48,104 nucleotides of DNA, from positions 1 through 48,104 of the forward strand of contig CAZJGG010000020.1 of NCBI GenBank assembly GCA_964545475.1, in the 5' to 3' direction. The notes beneath the pieces were generated by a model, which was not told the DNA's origin, searched no databases, and saw only the letters and a program-made list of their open reading frames with translations. The number at the start of each line of letters is the position of its first letter. The stretch's first letter is position 1. The DNA comes from CAZJGG01 sp964545475 (GTDB lineage Bacteria; Bacillota; Clostridia; Lachnospirales; JAISER01). The translations under genes were made by a program, and so were the position numbers. This document shows, one piece after another, positions 25,416-34,926 of the stretch.

Positions 25416-25952
25416 TTATAAATATGATTTAAAGCTTGGGTAATATCTAAATACAACCCTGCCTAAAATATCTTTTTTATTAACATATTTATTTTGCCAA
25501 GATCGGGCATCTTTAGAATTATTTCTGTTGTCTCCAAGCATAAAATAACTGTCTTCCGGCACTTCATATGGCCCAAAATCTCCCATTAGCGGACCTTTTA
25601 CAAAAGAAGTGTCTAGCGGTTCTCTTGAGCCATTAATATAAATCTCTCCGGCTTCTATAACAATAGTATCCCCGGGAAGCCCTATAATTCTTTTTACAAA
25701 AAGAGTTTCCGGCTCGTCCGGAGCAGGGAATACCACAATGTCATAACGTTTAGGGTCTCTGAACTTATATTCCAAGCGGTTCGCCACAACTCTATCGTTA
25801 GTCATTATTGTATTTTCCATAGAACCTGAAGGCACTTTGGCATTAACAATAATAAAATTTGTTATTATAAGAGAAACAACAACCGCAAAAACAACAACTT
25901 TTAACCAACTAATTACCTCATTTTTAATTTCATCTTTAAACTCTCTGTTCAA
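25416..25952 (-). CDS. Type I signal peptidase (first copy)
   Basis: 178 aa. TTG start at 25952 with GGAG 8 nt upstream, matching the start context of its paralogue; a GTG at 25961 lacks spacing. N-terminal anchor (LKVVVFAVVVSLIITNFIIV), Ser44 in PSGSMENTI, Lys87 in FVKRIIGLPGD, YDIVVFPAPDEP and GDNRNNSKDAR. Tandem duplication with the next gene. Confidence 0.93.
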   Translation of the reverse strand: MNREFKDEIKNEVISWLKVVVFAVVVSLIITNFIIVNAKVPSGSMENTIMTNDRVVANRLEYKFRDPKRYDIVVFPAPDEPETLFVKRIIGLPGDTIVIEAGEIYINGSREPLDTSFVKGPLMGDFGPYEVPEDSYFMLGDNRNNSKDARSWQNKYVNKKDILGRVVFRYYPSFKSYL

Positions 25953-26035
25953 GGCATACACTCCAAATCAAAATAATCAAATATAAGAAACTAATTATAT
26001 AACATTTACGCAGAATAGGCAAATTTTGTTTATTA

Positions 26036-26198
26036 GACCTCTTCCGAAACTCGCTGTCGTCGTATTTGTGAGCAAATTTTTTGTTTTGCAAGGAAGGGGG
26101 AAACGGGCATACCAAGCACCGTATGTACGTTTCCCCCTGACGTAGTCAAAACGGAAAATTTACCACAAAGACGGCGGCATGGAGTTTCGGAAGAGGTC
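26036..26198. repeat. Family A2 inverted-repeat element, identical copy 1
   Basis: 163 bp, from GACCTCTTCCGAAACTCGCT to its complement, with an interior stem (GGAAGGGGGAAACG). By eye identical to the element at 47235-47397. The ends pair into a hairpin of about 20 bp. Lies just after the threonine aldolase stop, upstream of the signal peptidase genes. Confidence 0.85.
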
Positions 26199-26208
26199 TA
26201 ATCTAAAC

Positions 26209-27237
26209 TTATCCAAAATTCTGCATTAAATCTATAACATAATCAATATTTTCACGTGTTATGCCATTGTGTGTAACGTAACGATATTCCCCTGCTTCCT
26301 CTTCATTAATTTTAACATTATTTTTAAGCATGTAGCTAACAAACCCTTTATGGTCAAAGCTTTCATCTGTAATTTTAAAGAACACCATATTTATTTCAAC
26401 ACTTTTTGGGTCAAGAGTTACATATTTTATTGTTTGCAGTTTTTCGCATAAATATTTACAGTTGTCATGGTCTATATACAAGCGTTTAGACATTTTTTCA
26501 ATAGCGATAATGCCGCACGCCGCTAAAACGCCGGCTTGCCTCATTCCGCCGCCTAATATTTTTCTGTTCTTTTTAGCCTTTGCAATAAACTTTTCGCTTC
26601 CGCAAAGCATAGAACCTATAGGCGCACAAAGACCTTTTGATATGCAAAACGAAATACTGTCTGCATTATCACCAATATCTTTTGCAGAAACATTAAGAGC
26701 AGCAGCAGCGTTAAAAATACGTGCGCCATCTAAATGCACTGGTATATCGTGCTCTTTTGCCGTTTCGTAAACTTCTTTCATAACAGAAACAGGCACAACT
26801 CTTCCATTTCCTAAAGCGTTTTCAACACAAACAAGCCCTGTTTCCGGGTAATGCAAGTCAACGCCTCTAATCCCTTTTTTAACATCTTGGGCATATATAA
26901 AGTCATTGGCGTTATGTATTAATTTATAACTTACACCAGAAAGAATTGCCGCCGCCCCACATTCATGAAAAACAATATGGGAATTTTCTCCGCAAATAAT
27001 TTCATTTCCTCTGCTTGTATGGGTCATAATAGCAAGCTGATTGCCCATTGTGCCGGAAGGCACAAATAACGCCGCTTCCTTGCCTAAAACATCAGCAGCC
27101 AGCTCTTGAAGCTTATTAACTGTAGGGTCGTCTTCATAAACGTCATCCCCTACTTCGCAGTGGGTCATGGCTTCCATCATTTCGTCAGTGGGAAGCGTAA
27201 CAGTATCGCTTCTTAAATCAATATATTTATATTTCAA
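26209..27237 (-). CDS. Low-specificity L-threonine aldolase
   Basis: 342 aa PLP enzyme splitting L-threonine or allo-threonine to glycine and acetaldehyde. Motifs: YIDLRSDTVTLPTDEMMEAM, GDDVYEDDPTVNKLQ, FVPSGTMGNQLA, HLDGARIFNAA, and the PLP Lys in FCISKGLCAPIGS. The chosen start is a TTG at 27237 with GAGGTG upstream; the longer frame from 27288 adds residues not seen in the family. May feed glycine or serine metabolism; no neighbour in the window is clearly linked. Confidence 0.9.
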   Translation of the reverse strand: MKYKYIDLRSDTVTLPTDEMMEAMTHCEVGDDVYEDDPTVNKLQELAADVLGKEAALFVPSGTMGNQLAIMTHTSRGNEIICGENSHIVFHECGAAAILSGVSYKLIHNANDFIYAQDVKKGIRGVDLHYPETGLVCVENALGNGRVVPVSVMKEVYETAKEHDIPVHLDGARIFNAAAALNVSAKDIGDNADSISFCISKGLCAPIGSMLCGSEKFIAKAKKNRKILGGGMRQAGVLAACGIIAIEKMSKRLYIDHDNCKYLCEKLQTIKYVTLDPKSVEINMVFFKITDESFDHKGFVSYMLKNNVKINEEEAGEYRYVTHNGITRENIDYVIDLMQNFG

Positions 27238-27410
27238 TGTTTTCACCTCAAATATTTTTTCAATAGACACTACACAACTATTTGTCATAATATAAAAACA
27301 TCTATTGCCAATTAATTATATATCATTTGTATACTTTGTTCAACGAATTTTTGTTATTGATAAATTATTGTAATAATGGTAAAATTCTAAAAATAGAAAG
27401 GGGTGTTTTT

Positions 27411-27941
27411 GTGAGTAAATATTATAAAAAAGTTGTAGGAGAACGTTTATTTTTATCCCCTATGGATGAGGAAGATTTGCCCATTTATACTAAATGGCTT
27501 AACGACAGCAGTATTACAGACAACTTAGGTATGACGTGGAATTTATTTACAGAAGAAAAAGAAAAAAAAGAGCTTCAAAACATGGCGAAAGACGGCTACA
27601 ACTTCGCTATAGTTCGTTTAAGTGACGAAAAACTTTTGGGAAGTATGTCCATTTTAGACATTAACCATAGAAACAGAAACGCTCAATGTGGGCTGTTTAT
27701 CGGTGATGAAGAGGATCGCTCCCAAGGGTATGGCACAGAAGCGTTAAATCTTCTGCTTTCCTACGCTTTTAATACGCTTAATATAAATAATATGATGCTA
27801 AAAGTATTTTCATTTAATCAAAGAGCAATAGCTTGTTATAAAAAAGTTGGTTTTAGGGAAATCGGCAGACGGCGAAAATCTTATTTTGTTAACGGCTCGT
27901 ATCACGATGAAATATTTATGGATATATTAAGCAACGAATAA
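27411..27941 (+). CDS. GNAT N-acetyltransferase (RimJ/RimL type)
   Basis: 176 aa from a GTG at 27411, 7 nt after AAAGGGG. GNAT motifs: GERLFLSPMDEEDLPIYTKW, FAIVRLSDEKLLGSMSILD, the acetyl-CoA loop RSQGYGTEALNLLLSYAF and NQRAIACYKKVGFREIGRRR. Resembles ribosomal-protein or polyamine acetyltransferases; the substrate is not predictable. Divergent from the threonine aldolase and ended by a strong terminator. Confidence 0.85.
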   Translation: MSKYYKKVVGERLFLSPMDEEDLPIYTKWLNDSSITDNLGMTWNLFTEEKEKKELQNMAKDGYNFAIVRLSDEKLLGSMSILDINHRNRNAQCGLFIGDEEDRSQGYGTEALNLLLSYAFNTLNINNMMLKVFSFNQRAIACYKKVGFREIGRRRKSYFVNGSYHDEIFMDILSNE

Positions 27942-27967
27942 TGCTACTGTAACATGTTTAGAAAAAC

Positions 27968-28006
27968 AAAACGGAATGTCGCTATTATAACGACATTCCG
28001 TTTTTT
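27968..28006 (+). terminator. Intrinsic terminator after the GNAT gene
   Basis: AACGGAATGTCG and CGACATTCCGTT form a 12-bp stem with a 9-nt loop followed by a T run. Confidence 0.9.
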
Positions 28007-28083
28007 CTTGCATTACGATCCAAGCACCGTAATCGGTAAATACTTCTCACTTACAAAAGGTTCATCATCATACATTAGTATGA

Positions 28084-28362
28084 CTAATCAACCATATACT
28101 TTTGTATATATGCGTCTAAAGTATGTTTTGCAAACCGGCTGTCTTTCCATTCTGCCATGCCCACAGGATAATAAGCTTCGCCTTCGTATTCAAGTATCAT
28201 TAGCTTAAAATTGTTAGGGTTTTGCGGAAATTTCATACCAGTTCTAGTTATTAAATTCACTTCGACTAACTCTGTTTTATTAATACTACGAAAGCAAAAT
28301 ATTAATAAAACTGCAATTATAAAAACTGCGAAAACAATGTACTTTTTTGAATTTTTTAGCAT
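28084..28362 (-). CDS. Small membrane-anchored hypothetical protein
   Basis: 92 aa with a basic N-terminus and one hydrophobic helix (YIVFAVFIIAVLLIFCF), then a soluble part of about 65 residues. ATG preceded by GGAGAGAG. It is 12 nt after the amino-acid symporter gene and probably in its transcript. I do not recognise the family. Confidence 0.6.
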   Translation of the reverse strand: MLKNSKKYIVFAVFIIAVLLIFCFRSINKTELVEVNLITRTGMKFPQNPNNFKLMILEYEGEAYYPVGMAEWKDSRFAKHTLDAYIQKYMVD

Positions 28363-28374
28363 GGAACTCTCTCC

Positions 28375-29913
28375 TTACTTAGCACACCAAGAGTCCGTTT
28401 CAATGTTAATAACTTCCTTAGACTTAAATGTATCGCCATTTGTTTCAAAATAATGTTTTGTTGATTGCTCCACAATTTTAAAACCGATTAAAATAATTGG
28501 AACATTTACAAAAACAAGCAAAATATTACTAAAGTCGGCAATATACCAAAGGTTTCCAAGTTCCAGCCCAGCAAGAACCGTTAAACAGCCGAAAGGAACA
28601 AGCAATAAAGAGCCGATAAATCTTGTTATAAACACGTAAGATTTGCTTTGTGAAACTCTGTTTACCGAAATTTCCGAAAAGCTTATAAGCCCTATTAATG
28701 TTGTAAAAGCAAAAAGAGCATAACTTAACGAAACGATAAACGTTACAACAACTGAAAGTGATTTGTTTGGAACAAGGTATGCAATTGATGCCAAATAGGT
28801 TGGTAAGCGTGATGATTTAATTGCTTCCCAGTCAACTCCTGCCTCCCCTGTCCAAAGGTGTGCCATAACCACAATAAATCCTGTAAGCGTACAAATTATC
28901 ATTGTGTCAACAAAAACGCCGATAGATTGGATAAAACCTTGTTCACAAGGGTGGTCGTTGTCGGAAACGGAAGCCGCAGTTGTAATTGTTCCTTGACCTG
29001 CTTCGTTAGACATAAGCCCTCGTCTAACACCTTGAATTATTGCCGTTCCAATTGCTCCGCCAAAAATTGACTTAGGAGCAAATGCGCCGCCAAACACTTC
29101 CCCGAAGAAGTAAGGAACTTTGTCAATGTTAAAAAGAATTATTAAAAGCACCATGCCACAATAAATGAAAGCCATTACAGGCACCATTGCATCTGTAAAT
29201 TTTGTAACACGCTTAATTCCGCCGAAAATGATTAACGGAACGGAAATAACCAAAACCACTGCAATTACATAGTAAAGAGTTGATGTGCGTTCATATGTAT
29301 TTCCTGTAACAATTTCCGCAATAGATCCTAATGCGGTGAACAAGTGAAACGCCTGACCGGGCACGTTCATTAAAAAAGCGGTTATAAGAATTACTGCAAT
29401 GAGACTTCCCACCCATGCTTTTCCGCCTAAAAGAACTCTGCCGTAAAAAGGAACACCACCAACATATTCATTGCCCTTTTTTTCCTTGAAAATCTGTGCT
29501 AAAACTGATTCAACATAAGCTGTTGCCATTCCAAAAAACGCACAAACCCACATCCAAAACAAAGCGCCGGGACCGCCAACTGAAATTGCGCCGGTTACAC
29601 CCATAATATTCCCCGGACCAACACGCATTGCAGAGCTTAGCAAAAATGCTGACAATGGACTTACACCTGTTTCACGGGATTTTTTTGTAGCAAGAATTCT
29701 AATTGCTCGACCGAAGTTCGTAATTTGAAGCCCTTTAAGCTTAATGGTGAAGAATATGCCTGCGCCTATAAGGATAAGCAAAGACAGCGGAAACCTTCCA
29801 AGCAAAGGAATTGCGGAATACCAGCCGAAATTCGTTGGAAAATCCCAAAAGAAGTCTGAAATTGGTACTATAAATTCAAAGAATGAATTTATTGAATCAA
29901 AAATTGCTTTCAG
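28375..29913 (-). CDS. Alanine/glycine:cation symporter (AGCS family), apparent CTG or ATT start
   Basis: Na+/alanine or glycine symporter with about 10-11 membrane helices. AGCS motifs include SAFLLSSAMRVGPGNIMGVT, GGPGALFWMWVCAFFGM, EKKGNEYVGGVPFY and QGVRRGLMSNEAGQGT. The first ATG/GTG/TTG-type start (29805) would cut off the conserved N-terminal segment. The frame is open upstream (AIFDSINSFFEFIVPISDFF ...), and a perfect AAGGAGG (29928-29922) lies 8 nt before CTG 29913 or 5 nt before ATT 29916. From CTG the protein has 512 aa. A family A element begins immediately behind the SD, at 29930. Confidence 0.85.
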   Translation of the reverse strand: MKAIFDSINSFFEFIVPISDFFWDFPTNFGWYSAIPLLGRFPLSLLILIGAGIFFTIKLKGLQITNFGRAIRILATKKSRETGVSPLSAFLLSSAMRVGPGNIMGVTGAISVGGPGALFWMWVCAFFGMATAYVESVLAQIFKEKKGNEYVGGVPFYGRVLLGGKAWVGSLIAVILITAFLMNVPGQAFHLFTALGSIAEIVTGNTYERTSTLYYVIAVVLVISVPLIIFGGIKRVTKFTDAMVPVMAFIYCGMVLLIILFNIDKVPYFFGEVFGGAFAPKSIFGGAIGTAIIQGVRRGLMSNEAGQGTITTAASVSDNDHPCEQGFIQSIGVFVDTMIICTLTGFIVVMAHLWTGEAGVDWEAIKSSRLPTYLASIAYLVPNKSLSVVVTFIVSLSYALFAFTTLIGLISFSEISVNRVSQSKSYVFITRFIGSLLLVPFGCLTVLAGLELGNLWYIADFSNILLVFVNVPIILIGFKIVEQSTKHYFETNGDTFKSKEVINIETDSWCAK

Positions 29914-29929
29914 AATAAAAACCTCCTTA

Positions 29930-30227
29930 GAGCCTGTTCAAAGTCTCGCTTTTAGTGGGTTTTCGAGCAATTTTTTTTAGGCAACCGCTAAAGCGGTATC
30001 TTATTGCAAGTAGAGGCGAACGTTCATACTAGGATAAGTATGGGCGTTTGCCGCTGACGCAGCAATTAGGGGGTGTGTTGAATAATCCTTATTTGGAAAA
30101 TTTCAGATGTAAAAACGACCGGATTTAGGGGCGTTTTTACATCGTTTTGAAATTATTAATCAATATTCAACACGCCCTTTAGAAAATTTGCCGAAAAGAC
30201 GCTGAAATGGAGACTTTGAACAGGCTC
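29930..30227. repeat. Family A inverted-repeat element carrying a nested family B element
   Basis: 298 bp, beginning GAGCCTGTTCAAAGTCTCGC and ending in its complement, TTA on both sides (29927-29929, 30228-30230). Compared with the copy at 19722 it has a small extra hairpin (ACCGCTAAAGCGGT) and a 109-bp insertion at 30070-30178. It fills most of the region between the symporter gene and the terminator of the next operon, so the symporter promoter must be inside or beyond it. Confidence 0.8.
30070..30178. repeat. Family B element inserted in family A, with TTAG on both sides
   Basis: 109 bp, left end GGGGTGTGTTGAATAATCC, right end complementary (ATATTCAACACGCCCT), TTAG at 30066-30069 and 30179-30182, as expected for a 4-bp target duplication. 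The interior has a second stem (GTAAAAACGACC and GGGGCGTTTTTAC). Confidence 0.75.
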
Positions 30228-30275
30228 TTAATAATGCTGAAATTATAGCATTTGTTCTAAAACAATGCAAGCAAA

Positions 30276-30320
30276 ATATAAAAATACACGTCCGTTTCAT
30301 AAATAGACAAACGGACGTGT
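30276..30320 (-). terminator. Terminator of the gltX-addB-CAP operon
   Basis: Stem ACACGTCCGTTT/AAACGGACGTGT with an 11-nt loop, followed on the minus strand by TATTTTTATATTTT. 12 nt past the CAP-protein stop. Confidence 0.9.
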
Positions 30321-30332
30321 ATAAAACATATT

Positions 30333-31556
30333 TTAGTACTGAGTCATAAAGTTTTGTGTAGCATTTTTTCCGTCAATGCCAACGCCTAATTCTGTGTAGT
30401 TGCCTAAAAGGTTTTTTCTGTGGCTTGGGGAATTAAACCACAAAACATATGCCAAAAAAGCGTTGTTGTTTGCAATTTCGCTTGCGCTTAAAATGTTTTC
30501 GCCGTATCTTGCGTATTTTATTCCGGCGTTTCTCGCTCTGTCAGATGGTTTTTGTCCGTTTAAATTTTCATGATCGAAAAAGTTATTTTCTGTCATATCT
30601 CTGCTGTGGCCTTTTGCAACCATTGCTAAATCATCATTCCATACTAAAGTATTCAAATCATGTTTAATCCGCATTGCGTTTGTAAGGTCAAAAATTTGTC
30701 TTTCAGTTTCTTCAACAGAAACAGCAGGAACAACCCCGTATTTTTTAACTATAATACTGTCAATTGTCCTTTCAGTGGAGCTTTCAAAATAAATTAGGTA
30801 ATCCTCTTTTTCCGGGGCAGAAACAAACTTCGCGCCTACTTTATATCCCTCGCAATAAAAGTTTTTTGCGTTGGACATTACATAAGACACTTTGTTATTA
30901 ACAAACCCTATTAAAATATAATTGGTATAATCTCTTGCGTATGTGTAAAACACGCTTCCGTTTCCAGCCGTTGCAACCCGGCTTGGAGTTCCTAAAATAT
31001 TTTCAATTTGCATTCTTGAATATTCCATTTGAATTACGGAATTTCCAATAGAGATAAACAAAGGTTCTTTTGTAAAGGGTTTCGCCTCAATATAGGCGGT
31101 TCTGCTTTTGTCGTCCCATGTAAGCTTCGCTTGTCTTATAGCACCAACAGTTTGCCTTAAAGGAATCATAACACGCCCCTTTATTAATTGTGCCGGCTCT
31201 TCAAGCTCTATGCTTTTTCTTTTATTTGAAGATGTATTAAACATAACAAGCTCTTTATTGCCGATTTTTTGAGTTATTACATAATTTCCATAAGTTATTT
31301 TAACGCTTTCGTCATTTTCGTTCCAAATAAAATTAGCACCGATTTTTTCAAATATTCCTCTTATAGGAACAAGCATTGTGCCGTTTATAACAACAGGCTC
31401 TGCTCCCCCAAAGTCTATTGTTTCATTATTTAAAACAACTGTTATTTTCTGTTCTTCCGTATTTGGAAGCTCTTGTAAAATTTCTTCTCCAAACGTAATT
31501 GTTTTCAATGAAAACACACAAATTATCAATAAAATAAAATATTTTAACCTATTCAT
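30333..31556 (-). CDS. Secreted CAP/SCP-domain protein with copper-amine-oxidase-like N-terminal repeat domain
   Basis: 407 aa with an N-terminal signal peptide (YFILLIICVFSLKTITFG). Next a copper-amine-oxidase N-terminal-like domain (VVINGTMLVPIRGIFEKIGA ... GRVMIPLRQTVGA), a CAP-associated domain (MQIENILGTPSRVATAG, YTYARDYTNYILIGF) and a CAP domain at about 280-407 (MRIKHDLNTLVWNDDLAMVA, GENIL, WFNSPSHRKNLLGNYTELG). Such proteins are extracytoplasmic in spore-formers; function unclear. The ATG overlaps the addB stop by 8 nt and GGGGGG is the SD. Confidence 0.85.
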   Translation of the reverse strand: MNRLKYFILLIICVFSLKTITFGEEILQELPNTEEQKITVVLNNETIDFGGAEPVVINGTMLVPIRGIFEKIGANFIWNENDESVKITYGNYVITQKIGNKELVMFNTSSNKRKSIELEEPAQLIKGRVMIPLRQTVGAIRQAKLTWDDKSRTAYIEAKPFTKEPLFISIGNSVIQMEYSRMQIENILGTPSRVATAGNGSVFYTYARDYTNYILIGFVNNKVSYVMSNAKNFYCEGYKVGAKFVSAPEKEDYLIYFESSTERTIDSIIVKKYGVVPAVSVEETERQIFDLTNAMRIKHDLNTLVWNDDLAMVAKGHSRDMTENNFFDHENLNGQKPSDRARNAGIKYARYGENILSASEIANNNAFLAYVLWFNSPSHRKNLLGNYTELGVGIDGKNATQNFMTQY

Positions 31557-34500
31557 GATTCCCCCCGAAGTCCTCAATGGATACTTTGTTTACTATATTA
31601 TATATGCTTTTAGATTCCATAATTTCCTTTTTGCAAATTGCATTATAACCGCAAAAATCGCAAGCAGTTCTGTCCCCTTTTTTAAATGGGTTTACGCTCA
31701 TTTTGCCGCTTATCATTTCTTGCCCGATGGATGTAATTTTCCCTAAAACATGTTTCCTGATTAAATCAAAATTTTCCAAAGAAGCAGTGGAATTGCCGCT
31801 TCCAATAGTTCCATCTTTTTTAACAGAAGCTTGAATTATGCCGGAATAACCATCAATGCCACTGTCCATTGCTTTAACAACTTTTTCATCTTTTAAAACA
31901 AGCCCTGTCATTTTAAATGTTTTAAGCATCATTTCCTCAAGAGCATCCGGGGTTATTTTTTCTTTAACGTTTAACATTGGCTCTTTTATATTAAAATAGA
32001 AAACTCCGCCGGGCAAAATGCTAATATTAATGTTGTCGATTCCAAAATATTTTGCTCCGTTTTCCAAAAGAGCGTCCAAGTACATTATAAGCTGTAATTG
32101 CATTCCAAAATAAACATCGCTAATGTCAAAAGTGACATTGCCGGATTTATAATCTATTATTTTTATATAAACGTTGCCGTCAATATCTACGGCATCAACT
32201 CTGTCAACCCTGCCTGTAAGTATGAATCGTTTTTCATCGTTTATTGCAACACTTATAGATGTTATTGGGCTGTCCATTCCAAAAGACAGCTCGTAACCTT
32301 TTGGCTCAAAAAGCCCATTTTTTATATGCTCTACTAATGCCCAAATTGACCTTTTAGAAATCCTTGCAATTCGTTTAACCATATAACGGAATTTTGCTGT
32401 GCTTAAATAAACTGCGTTTGAAAGCTGAGGCGCAAGAGCCTCCACGCTTATATCCACAATATCTCCTATTGTTTCTTTATTAAGGTTTTTCCAAGCAAGC
32501 CCTCTTTCATCTAAAAAATTAGAGAAAAGTTCTAAAACATTATGAAAAAAGTTTCCGTAATCAATGGGAGTTGCTTCGTAAAGCTGTCTTTCATTTGCGT
32601 TTAAGTTGTATTTTATAAAATAAGCAAAAGGGCATTTAATATATTGCTCCAGCCTGGAAATACCGGTTGTAATTCTTTTTGAATATAGGCTGTTTATAGA
32701 TATATCATTTAAATAAATTTCCGGGGTAAGTTCAAAACGGATTTTTTCCATTTTATCAAGCATTTGAAAATGATTTTTGCTTTGAGAAAACCAACTATAA
32801 ACAGTATATTCAAGTTCTGTTAAATTGTCGCCTGTGGCGGCTTTTTGCAAATATACGCCGATTTTTGAAAGCATAGGCTTCGCTAATGTAACTTCGTTAT
32901 TTTCAGCTCCAACTTCAATTTCCGGAAACAGCTTTTTAACTTTAGCAATAAGCGAAGAGGGTCTTAATGCCTTGCCTTGTAAATTTCCTGCGGGATAACT
33001 TAAATATAAGTAATTTAATGGCTTTGATATGACTGAATAAATTAAAAACTGCTCTTCATAACTTTTCCTCCGGCTATCCGGCGCAAGCTCTACTCCTTTG
33101 TTTTTAAGAAGCACACGCTCCTCATCCCCAAGAAGCCCAATTTCTTTTTTTATGGCAGGCAAAACGCCCTCGTTTACTCCGATTAGCAAAAGAGCTTTAA
33201 TTTCCGGAAGCCTGGAACGCTCCAAATCCCCGATAATAACCTGATCCAGAGTTGGCGGTATAATTCCTGTGTCCGTTGCAGAAAAACCCTCTTCAACAAT
33301 TTTGCCGAAAGATTTTACCGTTATTTGTTCGTCTCCTAAAATTTCCACCAGCTTATTAAAAACTTGAACAGTTTTGCCGTATATTTGCTCATGCCTTTTT
33401 AAAGCATTACTGTCCATAACCTCGGAGGCAGCCATTTTATCTAGCTTTTCATTTACATTTAAGCCAAAAAGCAAGTTAAAAACCGCAACAGAATAATTCC
33501 TTATACTATTTTTATTTTTTTCGCACACTTTTAAAAATGGTTCAATGTCTTTTAAAACTTTATCTCTAAGAAGGTTTATTATTTCCTTGTCATAAACCCC
33601 GGAATCAAAGCCGTAAGTCCATTCATCCAAATTCCATTTAAACCCTTTTAAACCAAAAGCCAACACATAATTTTCAAGCATATCAACCTCATCTGCTGAA
33701 AGGCTTGATAACCCGGTTTTTAAAAAGCGAAATACCGGCTCGTATGAAAAATTATAAGCGGCAATGTCTATTACCCCACGGATAAGCTCCGAAAGTGGGT
33801 GGCTTAATATGTCCGCCTTTGTATCAATAAAAAACGGTATTTCATATGTTTTAAAAATGTCCTTTATAGCGTGTTCATATGTAGAAGAATCGGCGCAAAC
33901 AACTGCTATATCTTTATATTTTAATGAATGCTCTCTAGTAAGACGCAATATATTTACAGCGGCTTGCTCTATTTCAGCGTAGTGGTTTTGGGTCTCATAA
34001 ATTCTAATATTTTCTGTGTTTTTTTCATATCTGCTATAATGGTAATGAAAAAAGTTCTTTTCAAGAAAAGAAAGTTCAGGAAAGTTTTCAAATCTGTAGC
34101 TATCCATTAAATATACCGGTTCATTTATTTGTATGCCGTTTTCTCTGGCAATGTTCGTAAGCTTATTAACAGTAGTTTTTGTTTCAAAAAAAGGTTCTTG
34201 GGGCTTAATTTCATTATGATAAGTCTTATTGCTTTTAACTGTTAGTGTAACAGTAAGACTTACCGCCTTTTTCATTAAAGTTTCAATAATATTATATTCC
34301 TGGGGCGTAAAGCCGTTAAATCCATCAATAAATATATGCGCCCCCTCTAAAAGTTTAGATCCTAATACTTTCTCGGGAACAAGAGTAAGAGTTTGCTCTG
34401 CGGAAATATAAGCGTTTTCAATATAATTTACATATCTTTTGTAAATGGCGAAAATATCACTTAACTTACGGTATAGAGATTCATTTTCGGCAACTTCCTC

Positions 34501-34923
34501 TATTGTTTTTTCAAGCTTTAAAATTGAAATATTGTATTGAAAAAACTCACGGATAATAAGCCGCAAATTTTCAATAAACCCCTGTTTATCCGCGGCTTTT
34601 CCGAAAAACGGCAGTTCCTGAGAAAGCTCCAGCGTTATTTTACGCAGCAGCATATTTTTAGCCGCATCATCTAAAATAACGCCGATTCCCGTGCCGGATT
34701 CCGCAAAAAGCCTATAAGCAAGCCTTTGGAAACTTAAAACCTGAACGGACATTATAGCTCCGTCATTAGCTCTTTGGCACAAGCTTTTTTCCGATTCCAG
34801 CGTAAACTGCTCCGGCACAATATATATTAAGGTTTTATGTTTTTCGCTCATTTCTGTAAGCCGGCGCAAGCAAGCTTCCGTTTTGCCGTAACCTGCTCCG
34901 CCGAAAATAAAATTAAGCCCCAT
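31549..34923 (-). CDS. addB: ATP-dependent helicase/nuclease subunit B (AddB)
   Basis: 1124 aa, the usual size. P-loop GGAGYGKT at residues 8-15, then the inactive helicase scaffold, and a C-terminal RecB-type nuclease with TGRVDRVDAVDIDG and IKIIDYKSGNV. Cysteines for the Fe-S cluster are in YIKCPFAYF and, near the end, CDFCGYNAIC. With AddA it resects double-strand breaks for recombination and recognises Chi. addA is not next to it here: the following gene is the CAP protein, so AddA must be elsewhere or lost. Confidence 0.93.
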   Translation of the reverse strand: MGLNFIFGGAGYGKTEACLRRLTEMSEKHKTLIYIVPEQFTLESEKSLCQRANDGAIMSVQVLSFQRLAYRLFAESGTGIGVILDDAAKNMLLRKITLELSQELPFFGKAADKQGFIENLRLIIREFFQYNISILKLEKTIEEVAENESLYRKLSDIFAIYKRYVNYIENAYISAEQTLTLVPEKVLGSKLLEGAHIFIDGFNGFTPQEYNIIETLMKKAVSLTVTLTVKSNKTYHNEIKPQEPFFETKTTVNKLTNIARENGIQINEPVYLMDSYRFENFPELSFLEKNFFHYHYSRYEKNTENIRIYETQNHYAEIEQAAVNILRLTREHSLKYKDIAVVCADSSTYEHAIKDIFKTYEIPFFIDTKADILSHPLSELIRGVIDIAAYNFSYEPVFRFLKTGLSSLSADEVDMLENYVLAFGLKGFKWNLDEWTYGFDSGVYDKEIINLLRDKVLKDIEPFLKVCEKNKNSIRNYSVAVFNLLFGLNVNEKLDKMAASEVMDSNALKRHEQIYGKTVQVFNKLVEILGDEQITVKSFGKIVEEGFSATDTGIIPPTLDQVIIGDLERSRLPEIKALLLIGVNEGVLPAIKKEIGLLGDEERVLLKNKGVELAPDSRRKSYEEQFLIYSVISKPLNYLYLSYPAGNLQGKALRPSSLIAKVKKLFPEIEVGAENNEVTLAKPMLSKIGVYLQKAATGDNLTELEYTVYSWFSQSKNHFQMLDKMEKIRFELTPEIYLNDISINSLYSKRITTGISRLEQYIKCPFAYFIKYNLNANERQLYEATPIDYGNFFHNVLELFSNFLDERGLAWKNLNKETIGDIVDISVEALAPQLSNAVYLSTAKFRYMVKRIARISKRSIWALVEHIKNGLFEPKGYELSFGMDSPITSISVAINDEKRFILTGRVDRVDAVDIDGNVYIKIIDYKSGNVTFDISDVYFGMQLQLIMYLDALLENGAKYFGIDNINISILPGGVFYFNIKEPMLNVKEKITPDALEEMMLKTFKMTGLVLKDEKVVKAMDSGIDGYSGIIQASVKKDGTIGSGNSTASLENFDLIRKHVLGKITSIGQEMISGKMSVNPFKKGDRTACDFCGYNAICKKEIMESKSIYNIVNKVSIEDFGGNHE

Positions 34924-34926
34924 TTA

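Noticed and set aside
26036..26198. Insertion sequence with transposase
   Set aside because: 163 bp has no room for a transposase frame; only a non-autonomous element is possible.
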